64,000 nt of DNA from Aurantiochytrium sp. KH105. Taxonomy: Eukaryota > Sar > Bigyra > Thraustochytrida > Thraustochytriidae. Below are positions 19,804-30,192 of the stretch, piece by piece. The translations under genes and the position numbers were made by a program. The stretch is taken from contig BGKB01000039.1 of the NCBI GenBank assembly GCA_003116975.1, positions 124,001-188,000 of the forward strand, written 5' to 3'. Below the pieces are notes generated by a model that did not search any database, was not told the DNA's origin, and saw only the letters and a program-made list of their open reading frames with translations. The first letter of the stretch is position 1. Every line of letters begins with the position of its first letter.

Positions 19804-22800
19804 GAGACGACTTTTGCACAGCAGGTAGCAACGAAAGGCTCGAAGATGTACCGCTTGCGGTGATGGTCGCCCGAAGGGAACGGGCAGAACTCTGTTTGCT
19901 AACGCGATGCCGCGTCCCTGAACTACGACCACGTCTTGCAGCGTTTGAAGACGATGAGGTGGGCGTAGAACTCGGAGATGAGGACGACGATGACGATAAA
20001 TTTGAAGCCGTCAATGATGAAATGGCCTTGGCTCTCGGCTTGAACTTTTTCCGCTTCCCCTTGGCGACAACAGTCACGGCAGATGATGATGCGCGCGGTT
20101 GCAAAATGTCTCTCATGGTTGCCATAGGATCTGACGCCGTCGTGACATCTGGTCCTGGCCAACGAAAAGACGTATCGGGTCTCGGCCCCGCTTGTGCTCC
20201 TTGGGCCGGGTCTGCCGTCTTTCCGCGCGCAAAGCTCCGCGATCTCCCAAGCATGAAATGCGGCACCCCGCCCGCGCTCGTTCCGGAGCTCTTTGAGCCC
20301 GCCGTCGGAGAGCGCTCGTCGAGCCGACCTTTTCGCGATCCACCTGACACTGCCTCTGCGTGCGCTCCCGCGCCACTGTACTCGAAGCTTGCGCCAGGTC
20401 CAGGGACCGCACTTCGTGCTTTTCCAAGCGTGCGCTCCAACAACTCTTCGAGTAGCGTCGGTGGTGCCGACGTAAATGCGATTGGCGCACTTCCACAAAG
20501 CTGGCGGAGCGCCGCGTGCACCTTTGGATGATTCATTCGCAGTAAAGCATCGCTCAGACCGAGACCAATGCGACGATAGTGCTCGGGATTGAAATGCTGC
20601 TCGTCCAAACGAGCATCAAGGGTTCCAGAGGCGCCACCGCAAAACGATGCCTCGAGTGTAAACGAGGCGCGCACGCCAAGTTCTCGGGCTACGACGACGC
20701 GAGCCGCCTGCGCGTGCGACTTACTCACGGTGTATGAGCAGTCCGGCAAAGAGAAAATGTCGCTCGAGTACTCGGACTCCGACATGAGCTTTGGAAAGGC
20801 TCGAACAGGGTTCGACATATCGTGCGCAATCTCGTCACGCGGCCGCGCCGAGGCTTTCTTGTACTCGACGCCGTAAAGAAAAATGTTCTTCTTGCGCGAA
20901 TGCCCATGAAAGTCCACATAGAGTGATACCTTGCGTTGTGCGATGAGGCGCCGAATCAATTGCTTTGTGTGGTAGATCGTTGGAAAGACATTTGGATTGG
21001 GTGCAATCCATGCGCGATTCAGGTCGCAACCACTGAGCGAGGTGCGCGAGTTCCCATGGTACACGCCGTCCGGATTCAGCATCGGGACAATCTTAAAGTA
21101 GTACAGTCGACGCAACGCGCAAGCTAGTGCACTCGTTCCCAACAGGAAACGAATCGTGCCTTCAATCATGTAGCTGGCGACCACTTCGCCAGGATGCACG
21201 CGAGCAGTGAGAACCACGGCGGGCCGCGCTGCAATTTCCGCAGGTGAAGCGGTGAAATCCGTAATGGTAAGCTCATCACATGCCAAACCCCCTAGGGTCG
21301 TGCACAGCACCCCTCGTCGAAAAATGGGCGACTTCTTATCCTTCTTTCCAGAGACACACAACGTGTCGAGAAACTCCTGAAGGTGGCTGTACGTATATGG
21401 GTAGCACATGGCCACGTAGTAAACGTCATCTGGATTGGGAAAGGTCAACGTAAAGGTCAAGGTATAGTAGTTGGCGCTCGTGCTCTTTTTCTGAAGCGAT
21501 GGCGGGGTCGCATACGAATTTGCAAAATAGGCAATGTTCTTGCCGGCCCGTCTCCATCCCTTGCCTTGGCCTTCCTTTGCCTCTTTCATGGAATACATGA
21601 CGGGCTGCATACCCTCACCGAACATTGAGCTTGGTTTCGTCATGTTCACAATGTTGAACTTGTATTGCACACTTCCGCTCGCATCAGCGGCGTGAGTGTT
21701 TGACACGGCGAAATAGAACCATTGATGGTGCGAGCGCGTATGTAAATCCGAGCGAATGACCAAATCGTACTCCCTCGGGCCTACTCTGTTCGCTTGAAGA
21801 AGGTTTCCCCCCTCAAAGCGGCTTTCGAAGCGAAGAAAGTGATCGTGCAGACCACTTGAACTCGTGCGGGATAGCGAGGGCCCACTTGGAAGCAGAATAG
21901 AAGGCTCGTTCGTTTGCAGAGCCTCCTCCGTTCCGACCGAGTAAGGGACCGCCATGGGAACAGAGGAACGAGCACGGCCGTCGCCTTCGCCAAGAGACTG
22001 CCGCCAGTCATAAACAAGTTTGCGAGACTGATATTCGCCAAGTTTCGACAACGTCTGCGCGGCAGTAGGATTCAGTCGCTGGCCGATAGGTATGCAGGGC
22101 TCTAGATCATCGTCTGTGAGATCGTGCACAAGCTTTGGCAAGACGGCCACAAAGTTGGCCGGTGCACGCTCACTTTCTTGTCCAGGAACAAAGGCTTCCA
22201 GGCGAAAACCACTTGCCCGCAAACGTAGCTCTGCTCCGGCTTTGCTTGCCTTTTTATCCGTTTGAGATGCAGTCTTTCCCGCGAGCATATCAGCGCCAGC
22301 ATTTTCTGAGGCTTCAAGGCGAGTGACGACTTCTCCACTGACGCCCTCGTCAGCATCGGAATCGTCAGCGTCAGAGTCGTCGTTGGCGTCTCCTTCGTCC
22401 GCGTCTGACCCGTCGTCGTCGCCGTCGTCTGCGCCGTCGTCACGATCAAGAGCGGCACGATTTTTCTTGTTCTCCTCTTGCTCAGAACCCGTCACAGATC
22501 TTCGATTGTTGGAACCTTTTTCAAGATGATCTGCTTCGTCCGTGTCGTACTCGGGCGCACTCACACCGGCACGGTCGTTGGTGTCCTCGTCCTCGGCCAG
22601 CTCGGTTTTGCCCTCTCGTGCTCTGATTTCCAGCGAACGCAGATCCCGCGCTTCGATCGCCGCTGCATCATTAAATGGCTGCAGAAGATCGTCCTCTTCG
22701 GGGAATCCGTTTGCGTTCGGCGTCGTGCCAGATCCAATTAGGCGAAGAATTGCAGCAGTTGCATCAAGGGCCATGCATTGAAGCCGCACAAGACGCCCCC

Positions 22801-24829
22801 CTTGACGCTCAATCTCCTCGAGTGACTTAACAAGCTTTTGCATTTGTAATACGAGCGTGACTCCACCGTTTGAGGCCATGCAGCGCAGCGTGAGCTGGCG
22901 TTCCTTGAGTAATGTACAGACAATGAATTGTAGGGCAGCAACAATGACGAGTAAAGCGTCCTCCATGGACGGATCTCCGTTCTCCCCGACGCTGAGCCGA
23001 AGCTCGCTCACGCAGCGCGCCTCGCGCATCCAAGTCATGGCAAATCCGAGAAGTTCACTCCAAGTGACATCTCGGTCGATAAGGTTCATCACATCCTGGC
23101 GACCTTGTCGGGTCATTAGCCATGCCGAAAGCAGAAAAAAAGTGGTGCGCACCTGGACAAAAATACGTTGTTGCGTGCGATGCAAGCCTTGTGTACGGTC
23201 AGTTTCCAAGTGTTTGAGCCGACACAAGGCCCCTGCCACAATCTTTTGCATCTCGACTGTTGTCAAAGACCCGGCGGCATTTCTCCATGCCAGAAGTGCA
23301 GCTGTATCCCCCTGCAGCTTGCCATGCACACGTACGGCCGCAAAATTGCCCGCGTGTGGCTGGAAAGAATTGTCGGCACAAGATTTTTCGCTCGTTGGCG
23401 CCTCCTTGAGGGTGGTAAATATGCAAGTCGAAGTCCAACACACGGCCGAAGCAGCAAGAACGTCCACGGCATCACTTAAGAGCAGCGTTTCCATAATTCC
23501 GAGTCCTTGGGGCGCAAGCGAGCCCGAGAGAGCTCCGCAGACTACAAAAACGCGCGGAAGGAGATCGTGAACACGTTGAAGCGCTTGACCTTTGCCCTTT
23601 GATATTTGGCAAAACTGAACGAGAACGCGCAAACAAGAGACGTACGCACTCGGCTTGGCATCCGTGCTTTGCAGCACGGCTGCAATGCCTGCCCAGCCCA
23701 CGCCGTCCACCGCAATCTCGAGTTCCTCGGCGGCAGCGTCGGTTTCCTTATCCGCTTCGTCAACGTCTGAAACCTTGTTGCGGCTTCTTCGTCGCCCAAA
23801 GCTCCCGCCTCGGTGCGCACGGTCTTGGCCAGATCGACGAAGAATGAGCGAGCAGCACGCCCCTAGAATCATGCACCCGGCCTCGACAATAAAGTAGTGC
23901 CCGGGATTGGCTTTCATGGCAGCAAGCGATGCCCCAATCGCACCAGCCGAAAGAGCTTCAGGGATTGTGCTCGGCACTTCGCGCATGAGCTGCCCCAGCA
24001 ACGCGCACAAAATGTGCTCCAGCTCTGGCACCGTGGTGTGCTTGTTGATTGCACTCGTGAGGACTGGCACGCAGCCGGTGCTCGCAACAGCTTTCGGTCC
24101 ACCCGCGCGGTCACGCAAGACGACGAGCACGATGCAGGCCGATCGCACAACACCTTGATGCTGGATGAGCGCCTCGAGCGCACTCACTACATGTTTCGCA
24201 CCATCGTAGGCGAGAAAGTGATTTCCGTTGTCCTTGTGAGCGTGGCAAATGGACGCCGCGCAATCGAGCGAATATTGCACAAGTACTGGGTCTTGTGAGT
24301 GGTCCTTTTGAAGCGTTCGATGCACGAGATCCAGCATGCCATGCTTGCGCGCTAGACCTTGATTTGCCGGATGTCTGCAGAGACTGGATAAAGCTCCATA
24401 GGCTGAGCGAAGAATGTTCAAGAGCGATTCGTGATGCAAGGCGCACTCAATGACGGCAACAGTGATTCCGCTCTCGGCAAAGACACCCTGCGTGACATCG
24501 TCATGATATGCCAAGCTCCACGCGAGATCGCAAGCACCTTGTAAAGTCGATGGATACGCTCTGTACCGACGAAATGCGTTCAAGAGCAGAGTGCAGATAC
24601 TTTTCAGAATGATGGCCTTTGCTGCTGGTTTACGCGCAAGCACGCAAAGATTCGCAAGACATTCCTGGCAATTCCGCGCGTCATCCTCTGTCACGCCATC
24701 TGTTCGATTTGCCGCGAGCGTGTGTAGTTTCGTGAGAATGGCGACCGCCTTGTTTCCGTACACATTATTGCTGCTTGTCGCTGTTGCGCCGTTAGCTCCG
24801 CTGCTGCCGCCAGCTGCTCTATAGTTCAT
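19784..24829 (-). CDS. AGTPBP1: cytosolic carboxypeptidase, CCP1/Nna1 type (M14 family tubulin deglutamylase)
   Basis: The frame is open to 24973 but begins there with TTG; the first ATG is at 24827-24829 (MNYRAAGG), giving 1681 residues. The N-terminal third (about 20-650) is helical and armadillo-like (ACDLAWSLAYH, GALSSLCRHPANQG, LDCAASICHAH), as in CCP1. An acidic linker lies at about 790-840. The CCP-specific beta domain is at about 1000-1120 (FESRFEGGNL, HHQWFYFAVSN). The M14 catalytic domain follows, with zinc ligands HPGE at about 1210 and His in VDFHGHSRKKN at about 1305. NPDGV, CDLNRAW and the catalytic Glu in TLEASFCG at about 1390 are also present. The tail is Ser/Lys-rich. The enzyme removes C-terminal glutamates from tubulin side chains and related proteins, which matters for axonemes and spindles. 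Its 3' end lies in a tandem duplication. Confidence 0.9.
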   Translation of the reverse strand: MNYRAAGGSSGANGATATSSNNVYGNKAVAILTKLHTLAANRTDGVTEDDARNCQECLANLCVLARKPAAKAIILKSICTLLLNAFRRYRAYPSTLQGACDLAWSLAYHDDVTQGVFAESGITVAVIECALHHESLLNILRSAYGALSSLCRHPANQGLARKHGMLDLVHRTLQKDHSQDPVLVQYSLDCAASICHAHKDNGNHFLAYDGAKHVVSALEALIQHQGVVRSACIVLVVLRDRAGGPKAVASTGCVPVLTSAINKHTTVPELEHILCALLGQLMREVPSTIPEALSAGAIGASLAAMKANPGHYFIVEAGCMILGACCSLILRRSGQDRAHRGGSFGRRRSRNKVSDVDEADKETDAAAEELEIAVDGVGWAGIAAVLQSTDAKPSAYVSCLRVLVQFCQISKGKGQALQRVHDLLPRVFVVCGALSGSLAPQGLGIMETLLLSDAVDVLAASAVCWTSTCIFTTLKEAPTSEKSCADNSFQPHAGNFAAVRVHGKLQGDTAALLAWRNAAGSLTTVEMQKIVAGALCRLKHLETDRTQGLHRTQQRIFVQVRTTFFLLSAWLMTRQGRQDVMNLIDRDVTWSELLGFAMTWMREARCVSELRLSVGENGDPSMEDALLVIVAALQFIVCTLLKERQLTLRCMASNGGVTLVLQMQKLVKSLEEIERQGGRLVRLQCMALDATAAILRLIGSGTTPNANGFPEEDDLLQPFNDAAAIEARDLRSLEIRAREGKTELAEDEDTNDRAGVSAPEYDTDEADHLEKGSNNRRSVTGSEQEENKKNRAALDRDDGADDGDDDGSDADEGDANDDSDADDSDADEGVSGEVVTRLEASENAGADMLAGKTASQTDKKASKAGAELRLRASGFRLEAFVPGQESERAPANFVAVLPKLVHDLTDDDLEPCIPIGQRLNPTAAQTLSKLGEYQSRKLVYDWRQSLGEGDGRARSSVPMAVPYSVGTEEALQTNEPSILLPSGPSLSRTSSSGLHDHFLRFESRFEGGNLLQANRVGPREYDLVIRSDLHTRSHHQWFYFAVSNTHAADASGSVQYKFNIVNMTKPSSMFGEGMQPVMYSMKEAKEGQGKGWRRAGKNIAYFANSYATPPSLQKKSTSANYYTLTFTLTFPNPDDVYYVAMCYPYTYSHLQEFLDTLCVSGKKDKKSPIFRRGVLCTTLGGLACDELTITDFTASPAEIAARPAVVLTARVHPGEVVASYMIEGTIRFLLGTSALACALRRLYYFKIVPMLNPDGVYHGNSRTSLSGCDLNRAWIAPNPNVFPTIYHTKQLIRRLIAQRKVSLYVDFHGHSRKKNIFLYGVEYKKASARPRDEIAHDMSNPVRAFPKLMSESEYSSDIFSLPDCSYTVSKSHAQAARVVVARELGVRASFTLEASFCGGASGTLDARLDEQHFNPEHYRRIGLGLSDALLRMNHPKVHAALRQLCGSAPIAFTSAPPTLLEELLERTLGKARSAVPGPGASFEYSGAGAHAEAVSGGSRKGRLDERSPTAGSKSSGTSAGGVPHFMLGRSRSFARGKTADPAQGAQAGPRPDTSFRWPGPDVTTASDPMATMRDILQPRASSSAVTVVAKGKRKKFKPRAKAISSLTASNLSSSSSSSPSSTPTSSSSNAARRGRSSGTRHRVSKQSSARSLRATITASGTSSSLSLLPAVQKSSPSSRGR

Positions 24830-25970
24830 GGCGCCAGACACGGCCCGACGTTTGGGCCGTGTCCTCTGGCGTGCGGGCAAAGCTTGCCCGCGATCCTCTG
24901 CCTGCCTGACGCCTGCTCCCGCGGGCAGGCTGGGCCCGCGCCAAGGTCCTTCGCGCACGCGTTTGGTCTCCAAGTCCGCTCAGCTAGCTCAAGTAAGGTG
25001 ACCATGCAAAAGCAAACCAGGAAAAAGGGGGAAAAAAAAAATCCGTTGGCGGCTCAAGGGCCCGGATTGCGCTCCTGCACCGGCACTACTTGGGCACTCC
25101 GGCAACGACAAGTTTGATGTGAACACAAGGTGAAAGTCGCGAGGATATCTTTGGATCACAGGCCATGATAATAATTTGTTGGACGATGGAATGATCTCTC
25201 GGAGTTTCTATTTCCCCATATCTAGGTGGTGCGGCAAAGCGTTCAGAGATGAGATGGCCCGACCTCAATTCTAATTTAGCCAAATGCAAATTTCGACATT
25301 GACGAAGTGTCAATGGATCTAAGCCGCTTGGTCATGCCATTAGATTGTCGTCTACGAGATCGAGACTTCTGGAGATATGCCGTCGTCCATCGTTCTCCTT
25401 GCCTCCCAGCCTACTACTTCCTTTTCCCCATACACACACACGAAGCGTCTTACTCGCACGATGCGCGAAAGATCGACCAACGTCTCCTCACTACTCCATG
25501 GACTTTGTCCTGGAATGCCCGTGCAGCCGCCGCAGCAACAAGCAAGGCCTCGCCTCGTTGTGGTCCTCATCCACGCAATACAAATGAATGGGCCTACTAT
25601 GTAGAGCCGTTCAGCGGGACGCGTCCCAAGTGTCGCAACCGTTGTGAGCGTGGCGAGACGGCGACGGCGGCCGGGCTGGGCTGGGCTCTCGCAGTCTTGC
25701 CAGCTACAGCCAGAGAGACAGAGCCCTGGACAAGTCCATCCTTGCGCTGCAGACTGGCAGAAGGCCCGAGACGCTACAGACCAGACCACGAGTTTGGCAG
25801 ACGCAGAGCGCAAGTCCGCGTGGTGTGAAGCGGGGTGAGGCGAGGGTCGCGTGCGACTCGAGAGATCACGATTCACGAGCGCAAGTCGGGTTGAGCTGGT
25901 GAACCAAGTCCATTGTCAAGCGAGAGTTAAATCAGCATAACAGCGGCAGCGGCCAGACCAGGACAGAAGA
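24830..25970. other. head-to-head intergenic region
   Basis: Shared upstream region of the carboxypeptidase (-) and the PA-domain gene (+). It contains a poly-A/poly-G patch at 25020-25042 and an AT-richer segment at 25100-25320. No convincing gene or RNA was found; open frames here have no recognisable domain. Confidence 0.5.
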
Positions 25971-27380
25971 ATGCCCGCGCCAAAGTCGCGATGCGCGCGA
26001 AAGGCTCTTTTCGTTGTGGCGTGCCTAGGGCTGCTGGTAGCGACGTGTTGCGCGGCCATCGTCAAGAAGCCGCGCACGCCCGAGGGTAAATGCGCAGCTC
26101 CGGACGGGAAACCGAGTCGGTGGGGCCATCTTTACGTTGAAAATGGGCTCGAGCGCCTCGAATTCTTTACGGCCGACTTTAGCACCAAATTTCCATGCGC
26201 GCCTCTTGCCTTCGCAGAGGCAAACCCTGCAGAGGCCTGCTCTCCCTTGGAGGGAAACGTTCGCGGCAAGGCTGTCCTCGTCAAACGCGGAACGTGTAGC
26301 TTTCAGCAAAAGGCGGAGCATGTGGCTCGTGCCGGAGCGCTCGCCATGATCGTTGAAAACACAGTCAAGGATGGTCTCTTTCTCATGCCTGCTGGACTGC
26401 CTCGAGATCCGAACGCAGTCAAATCCACGGACCCGGAGCAAGAAGATACCGAGGAGAAACAGCGGGAACCGGAATATTTTCGTGACATTACAAGCGTGTT
26501 GATTCGTCCGCGGTCAGCCAAGCTGCTCCGTTTGCATTTTGATCGCCACCCCGAAAGCAAGGTCATCATCGAGGGTGAGTTTTCGAGGCGTCCTGATGAC
26601 ACCATGCATGTCACGCTCGAGTCTTGCGGCGAATGCCAGCGTGGCATCACAGGTCTGTCCTCCGAGGAGGAAAACGTACAGCGCGAGAGGTACTTGCACG
26701 GTGGACGAAGCGGGGTCGTCACGCTGCGTGGAACCGCCAACGAGGAAGTGTACTCGTTTGATTTCTTCGCGTCGCTCATGGGCGCGTCCATGCCGCCCCC
26801 TCGCGCCGAAGGGTACCCCATTGTCGTCCCAGCTTCTGGGAATGAAATGGCATGCGAACCGTTCGAGTCCAACGAAGTCCCGCATGGAGCAGTCGTCCTT
26901 GTTCAAAGGGGACTTTGTCCTTTTGTGGACAAACTCGAGAATGCGCTGCACGCAGGAGCGAGTGCCGCAATCATTGTCAACAGCGAAGGCGAGATCTCTT
27001 TGCCAGGCGTTGCTGAGAGCCAGATGATTCCGGACGAATCTAGTTTTCGTAGTGGATCCCTTATGGGGTCTGCCATCACTTTCCAGCACGCCGGCATGCA
27101 CGCGATGCACCTCCTTCAACAACAAGAGGGAGAAGGCATTCTCCGCGCGCATTTCCAATACACTGACATCGACATTTTGGCAGTCAAGCTTCTGGCCGAG
27201 AACGCTGAGGAAGCCGAACGCCACGCGGAGATGCTCAGCTTCCCGCAGCATCATCCGGGCGAATTTGGCCATCTCATTCACCAGCTCAATCTTCAGCATC
27301 AAGAGGCCGCGCAGGACATTTTGTTCCCTCTCTTTTCTGCAATGGGTAGTAAATACGTCGAAATGCAGAAAGAAAAGTAA
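25971..27380 (+). CDS. secreted/lumenal protein with two protease-associated (PA) domains
   Basis: The protein has 469 residues. The N-terminal signal peptide is at about 10-30 (ALFVVACLGLLVATCCAAI). Two PA modules are seen. The first, at about 60-135, has GKAVLVKRGTCSFQQKA then GALAMIVENT; the second, at about 255-345, has GAVVLVQRGLCPFVDK then GASAAIIVNSEGE. The R-G-x-C-x-F core is the hallmark of PA domains found in subtilases, sortilin-like and EDEM-type proteins. No peptidase or mannosidase domain and no C-terminal membrane helix are present, so it may be an adaptor or cargo-binding lumenal protein rather than an enzyme. A charged loop (DPEQEDTEEKQREPEY) sits between the modules. It ends with Lys-rich YVEMQKEK, which is not a classic ER-retention signal. 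The ATG at 25971 is the first in frame. Confidence 0.8.
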   Translation: MPAPKSRCARKALFVVACLGLLVATCCAAIVKKPRTPEGKCAAPDGKPSRWGHLYVENGLERLEFFTADFSTKFPCAPLAFAEANPAEACSPLEGNVRGKAVLVKRGTCSFQQKAEHVARAGALAMIVENTVKDGLFLMPAGLPRDPNAVKSTDPEQEDTEEKQREPEYFRDITSVLIRPRSAKLLRLHFDRHPESKVIIEGEFSRRPDDTMHVTLESCGECQRGITGLSSEEENVQRERYLHGGRSGVVTLRGTANEEVYSFDFFASLMGASMPPPRAEGYPIVVPASGNEMACEPFESNEVPHGAVVLVQRGLCPFVDKLENALHAGASAAIIVNSEGEISLPGVAESQMIPDESSFRSGSLMGSAITFQHAGMHAMHLLQQQEGEGILRAHFQYTDIDILAVKLLAENAEEAERHAEMLSFPQHHPGEFGHLIHQLNLQHQEAAQDILFPLFSAMGSKYVEMQKEK

Positions 27381-27825
27381 AAAAAAAGCAATTGACCTCT
27401 TCCCAGGTTTGAGCCTTTATTCGTCCAGCAAATGACCACAGATCCAAAGTCTTGAACTTCTTTCCTCACTTCTCGCCCCCCCTCCCACGAACCCAACTTT
27501 GTCTTCTTGTAAACATTATCAATGACACTTCAAAAGGTCAAGGCTGGACAGAAAGGCAGCACAACAGATTATTTATTTTTTCTAAGACCGGGGAAACGTA
27601 GTACTAGGCTTAGTGCCGGGCCAACTCTTGGCACGACTTTTCCTTTTCTCCTTTTCCCCCTTTCCTTTTCCTTCACTCAATCCAAGAGTTGATCCAGAAG
27701 CCTATCAGTCAATCAATCAATCAATCAGTAGATCAACGGATGGACGGGTGGATGTGCGGAAACTCGCCGCAGCGCGTCGCATTGTGTCGCGAGGATGATA
27801 TTTGCACAAAGTCGAGACTCGTTGT
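27381..27825. other. convergent 3' intergenic region
   Basis: Lies between the PA-domain gene (+) and the GGNBP2-like gene (-). It contains pyrimidine-rich stretches (27630-27670) and a (TCAA)n microsatellite at 27706-27729. No gene is seen. Confidence 0.6.
27706..27729. repeat. (TCAA)n microsatellite
   Basis: Five TCAA units in the 3' flank of the GGNBP2-like gene. On the minus strand this is TTGA, the same unit that ends the CHMP2 gene at 54091-54113. Confidence 0.85.
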
Positions 27826-28365
27826 TCAGTGAGCTGTTTTGCTCTGGAGATTGTAAAACTTTTGGCGCAGATTCTCGCGAAATTCTGCACGAGATGAAGA
27901 TCCCATCATGCGCTGAAGCTGCATCTGGGCCTCGCGAATTTCGTCCTCGGTGAGCCCTTCGCCCTCGCCATTCGCAGGAGTATCGGGTTCGGCGCCATTC
28001 AGCTCGGAGAAACCCTCGCTCGAGGGCGAGCCGTCTGCAAGTGACGAGAAAAGAGACGGCGAGCTCGCGCTTGGAGTGGGCGCCGCGCCGAGTTGTTCCA
28101 GAAGACGGGCCTCGCAGGCCTGATCCCAGTTGTTCGAGGAAGTTCCGGACCCCGTAGGGCTTGCCCATTTCGGCGTTGCATGCTTGAGCGCGGCGGCAGC
28201 TTGTCGCACGGCATTCTGCTTTTCCTGTTCCGAGTCTCGACTCGCTTTTGTAGCATCATCATCGTCACGCTTCTTCTGCTGAAGCGTCTGCATCTCTTTT
28301 TCCTTTTCTTTCTCTCGTTCAAGTTCTTGAAGTTCTTCCTTAGCCTTTCCCTTTTCTGCTTCTTC

Positions 28366-28408
<43 letters not shown>

Positions 28409-30192
28409 TGCTTCTTCTTTTTGTTGGTCTTTTTCTTACGTTTCTTCTTCTCCTTGCTTTCCTTGCTGTCCGTGCTGTCAAGAAGCATGAAGAGAGATTC
28501 CTCGCTCTGGACTTGCAAGGCAGATTGCAAATTCGTCCGCATGCACGAAAACGCAATCCACGTCAAAAGCTCGCATGTGCGAGCAAGACACAGCTGGTCA
28601 ATCCAGGTATCCCGGATGCGATCGAGAAGAACTTTGCCAATGCAATGCAAAAGTTCCATCTGGCCGTCCTTGAGGGTCGGGGCATGACGATCACTCGATC
28701 CACCACTCTGACGATTAAGTTCGTCGCGCGCGTCAGCTTCTTCCGCGCGTTGAATGAGCACGATCACATCATCGAGATTCACCAAAAGATGCGACCCACT
28801 CATTCCTGGAGCAAACTCATCATCCCCATCTTCTCCGTCGACATCGTCGTCGTTGTCGTCTTCGTCATATAGATCATCAGGAAGGAGGAGGAGGTCCGAA
28901 TCGTCGTACTCGTCGTCCTCCTCAGAGTCGACATCGGCGTCCTCTCGATCGCGTGCACGAGCGCAGTCCCAGCAGTCACAGCTGTGCTCGCTCAAACTTC
29001 GCTTCTCACCCACCGTCGCTCGACCGCCGGCAGAAGCGCGACTAACAGCACCATCGAGGCCAGTACGTTTCAGAAGCATTGCTGCATCCACCTTGCCCTC
29101 GCGCTGAGCCTTGCTCTGCGAGAAAATCTCCTCTTGCGGCGATGGTTTCTCTAACTCTGGCGCATCCCCATGTTTGTGCTCGTCGCTTTCTTGAAGGGTG
29201 AGTGAGCGCGGCGAAATTGTTTTCACCTTGTACTCGTCCAGATCAATGGGGTAATCGGTCTCGTCAACGTCGTCAAGCTCGCCCAAGTCGGCGTCCTCGT
29301 CGCTTTCGTGCCCGTGAGATTCGTGTCTAGATGCACCTGCATCTCTGCAGGATTTATTGGTCGAATCAGCATGTGCATTCTTGCGATTTTTGCGTCGTTC
29401 TTGACGATTTTTGCGTCGTCGTCGTCGTTCGCGACGTGAGCCGGCCTCTCGCGCCATGCTGACGGTCCAAAACGTGTCATCGGGACCGCCGAGTAAAAAG
29501 GGACGAAAATATTCGGGAGCGTACTCGTCATCTTCATTGTCCTCGAGGTCGTAGGGATGCATGAAACCAACCAAGAGATCGAGAGCCTTGAGGACGTTGC
29601 CTCTGCAGTCGCGACAAAAATATAGCTGTTTGAGATGCTCTGTGAGCTGGTCACTCATTTCGTGCACGTCGAGTCTGGCGATGTTCTCTTGAACTTCATC
29701 CGGGATTTCATCCCAAAAGGGGATCCACGGCTCGTCCATGCGAGGGTTTGCCGCGTGCAAAGGGCACCGTTGTCGTTTGCTGCCCTTGCGGTTGCTAAAG
29801 TACGCTTGGCTGTTGAAGGCTGCAAAAACCTTGCCAATATCTTCGTTGCTTTGAAAGCGAGGGCTGAGACAAACTGTGTCATCCGAGTATTCTTCAAAAA
29901 TGGCGCCCATGAGCCCTTTGAGACACGACCCTTTGCCCTCGAGGCTTTGCCGAAGCTGCCGGACGCAGCCAGAGCATCCAATGTCCTGATTGTACTTTGT
30001 AATCAACTCGAGCATATCGCTCTTTTTGCACTTCATGCACTTGCTTGCCGTCTCCTTTGACACCTGCTCGAGGCCGCGCACGATCTCTGCATCTGCGGGC
30101 ACCTGGTTGCTCTTGAGCACGAAGTCAACCACCTGAGTCTCCTCGTGGTGGAGGAACCACGCCCTTCGCTTGCCTCGCTGCAAAGCCGCCAT
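27826..30192 (-). CDS. GGNBP2: GGNBP2-like zinc-finger-type protein
   Basis: The protein has 788 residues, with the ATG at 30190-30192. The N-terminal half has ordered Cys pairs: KCMKCKK at about 53, CSGCVRQL at about 74, RCPLHAAN at about 142 and YFCRDCRGNVLKALDLLVG at about 197. The last segment and WDEIPDEVQENI before it resemble gametogenetin-binding protein 2 (FCTDCKNKVLRAYNILIGE). A basic stretch (about 255-275) could be a nuclear signal. It also resembles GGNBP2 in a second helical block at about 520-560 (LLHCIGKVLLDRIRDTWI). In between are Asp/Glu-rich low-complexity tracts. A Lys/Gln tract at about 585-615 includes about 15 consecutive Gln. The molecular function of the family is poorly defined; animal members are linked to spermatogenesis and growth control. 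Family assignment rests on the Cys/His block. Confidence 0.68.
28364..28413 (-). repeat. polyglutamine-coding CAG tract
   Basis: CAG repeats on the coding strand encode about 15 consecutive glutamines, flanked by Lys-rich and Glu-rich low complexity, inside the GGNBP2-like protein. Confidence 0.9.

Noticed and set aside
28093..28872. 259-residue plus-strand frame with a Leu/Phe-rich run
   Set aside because: Antisense of the Lys/Gln/Glu tracts of the GGNBP2-like gene; the hydrophobic run is an artefact of poly-Lys and poly-Gln codons read backwards.
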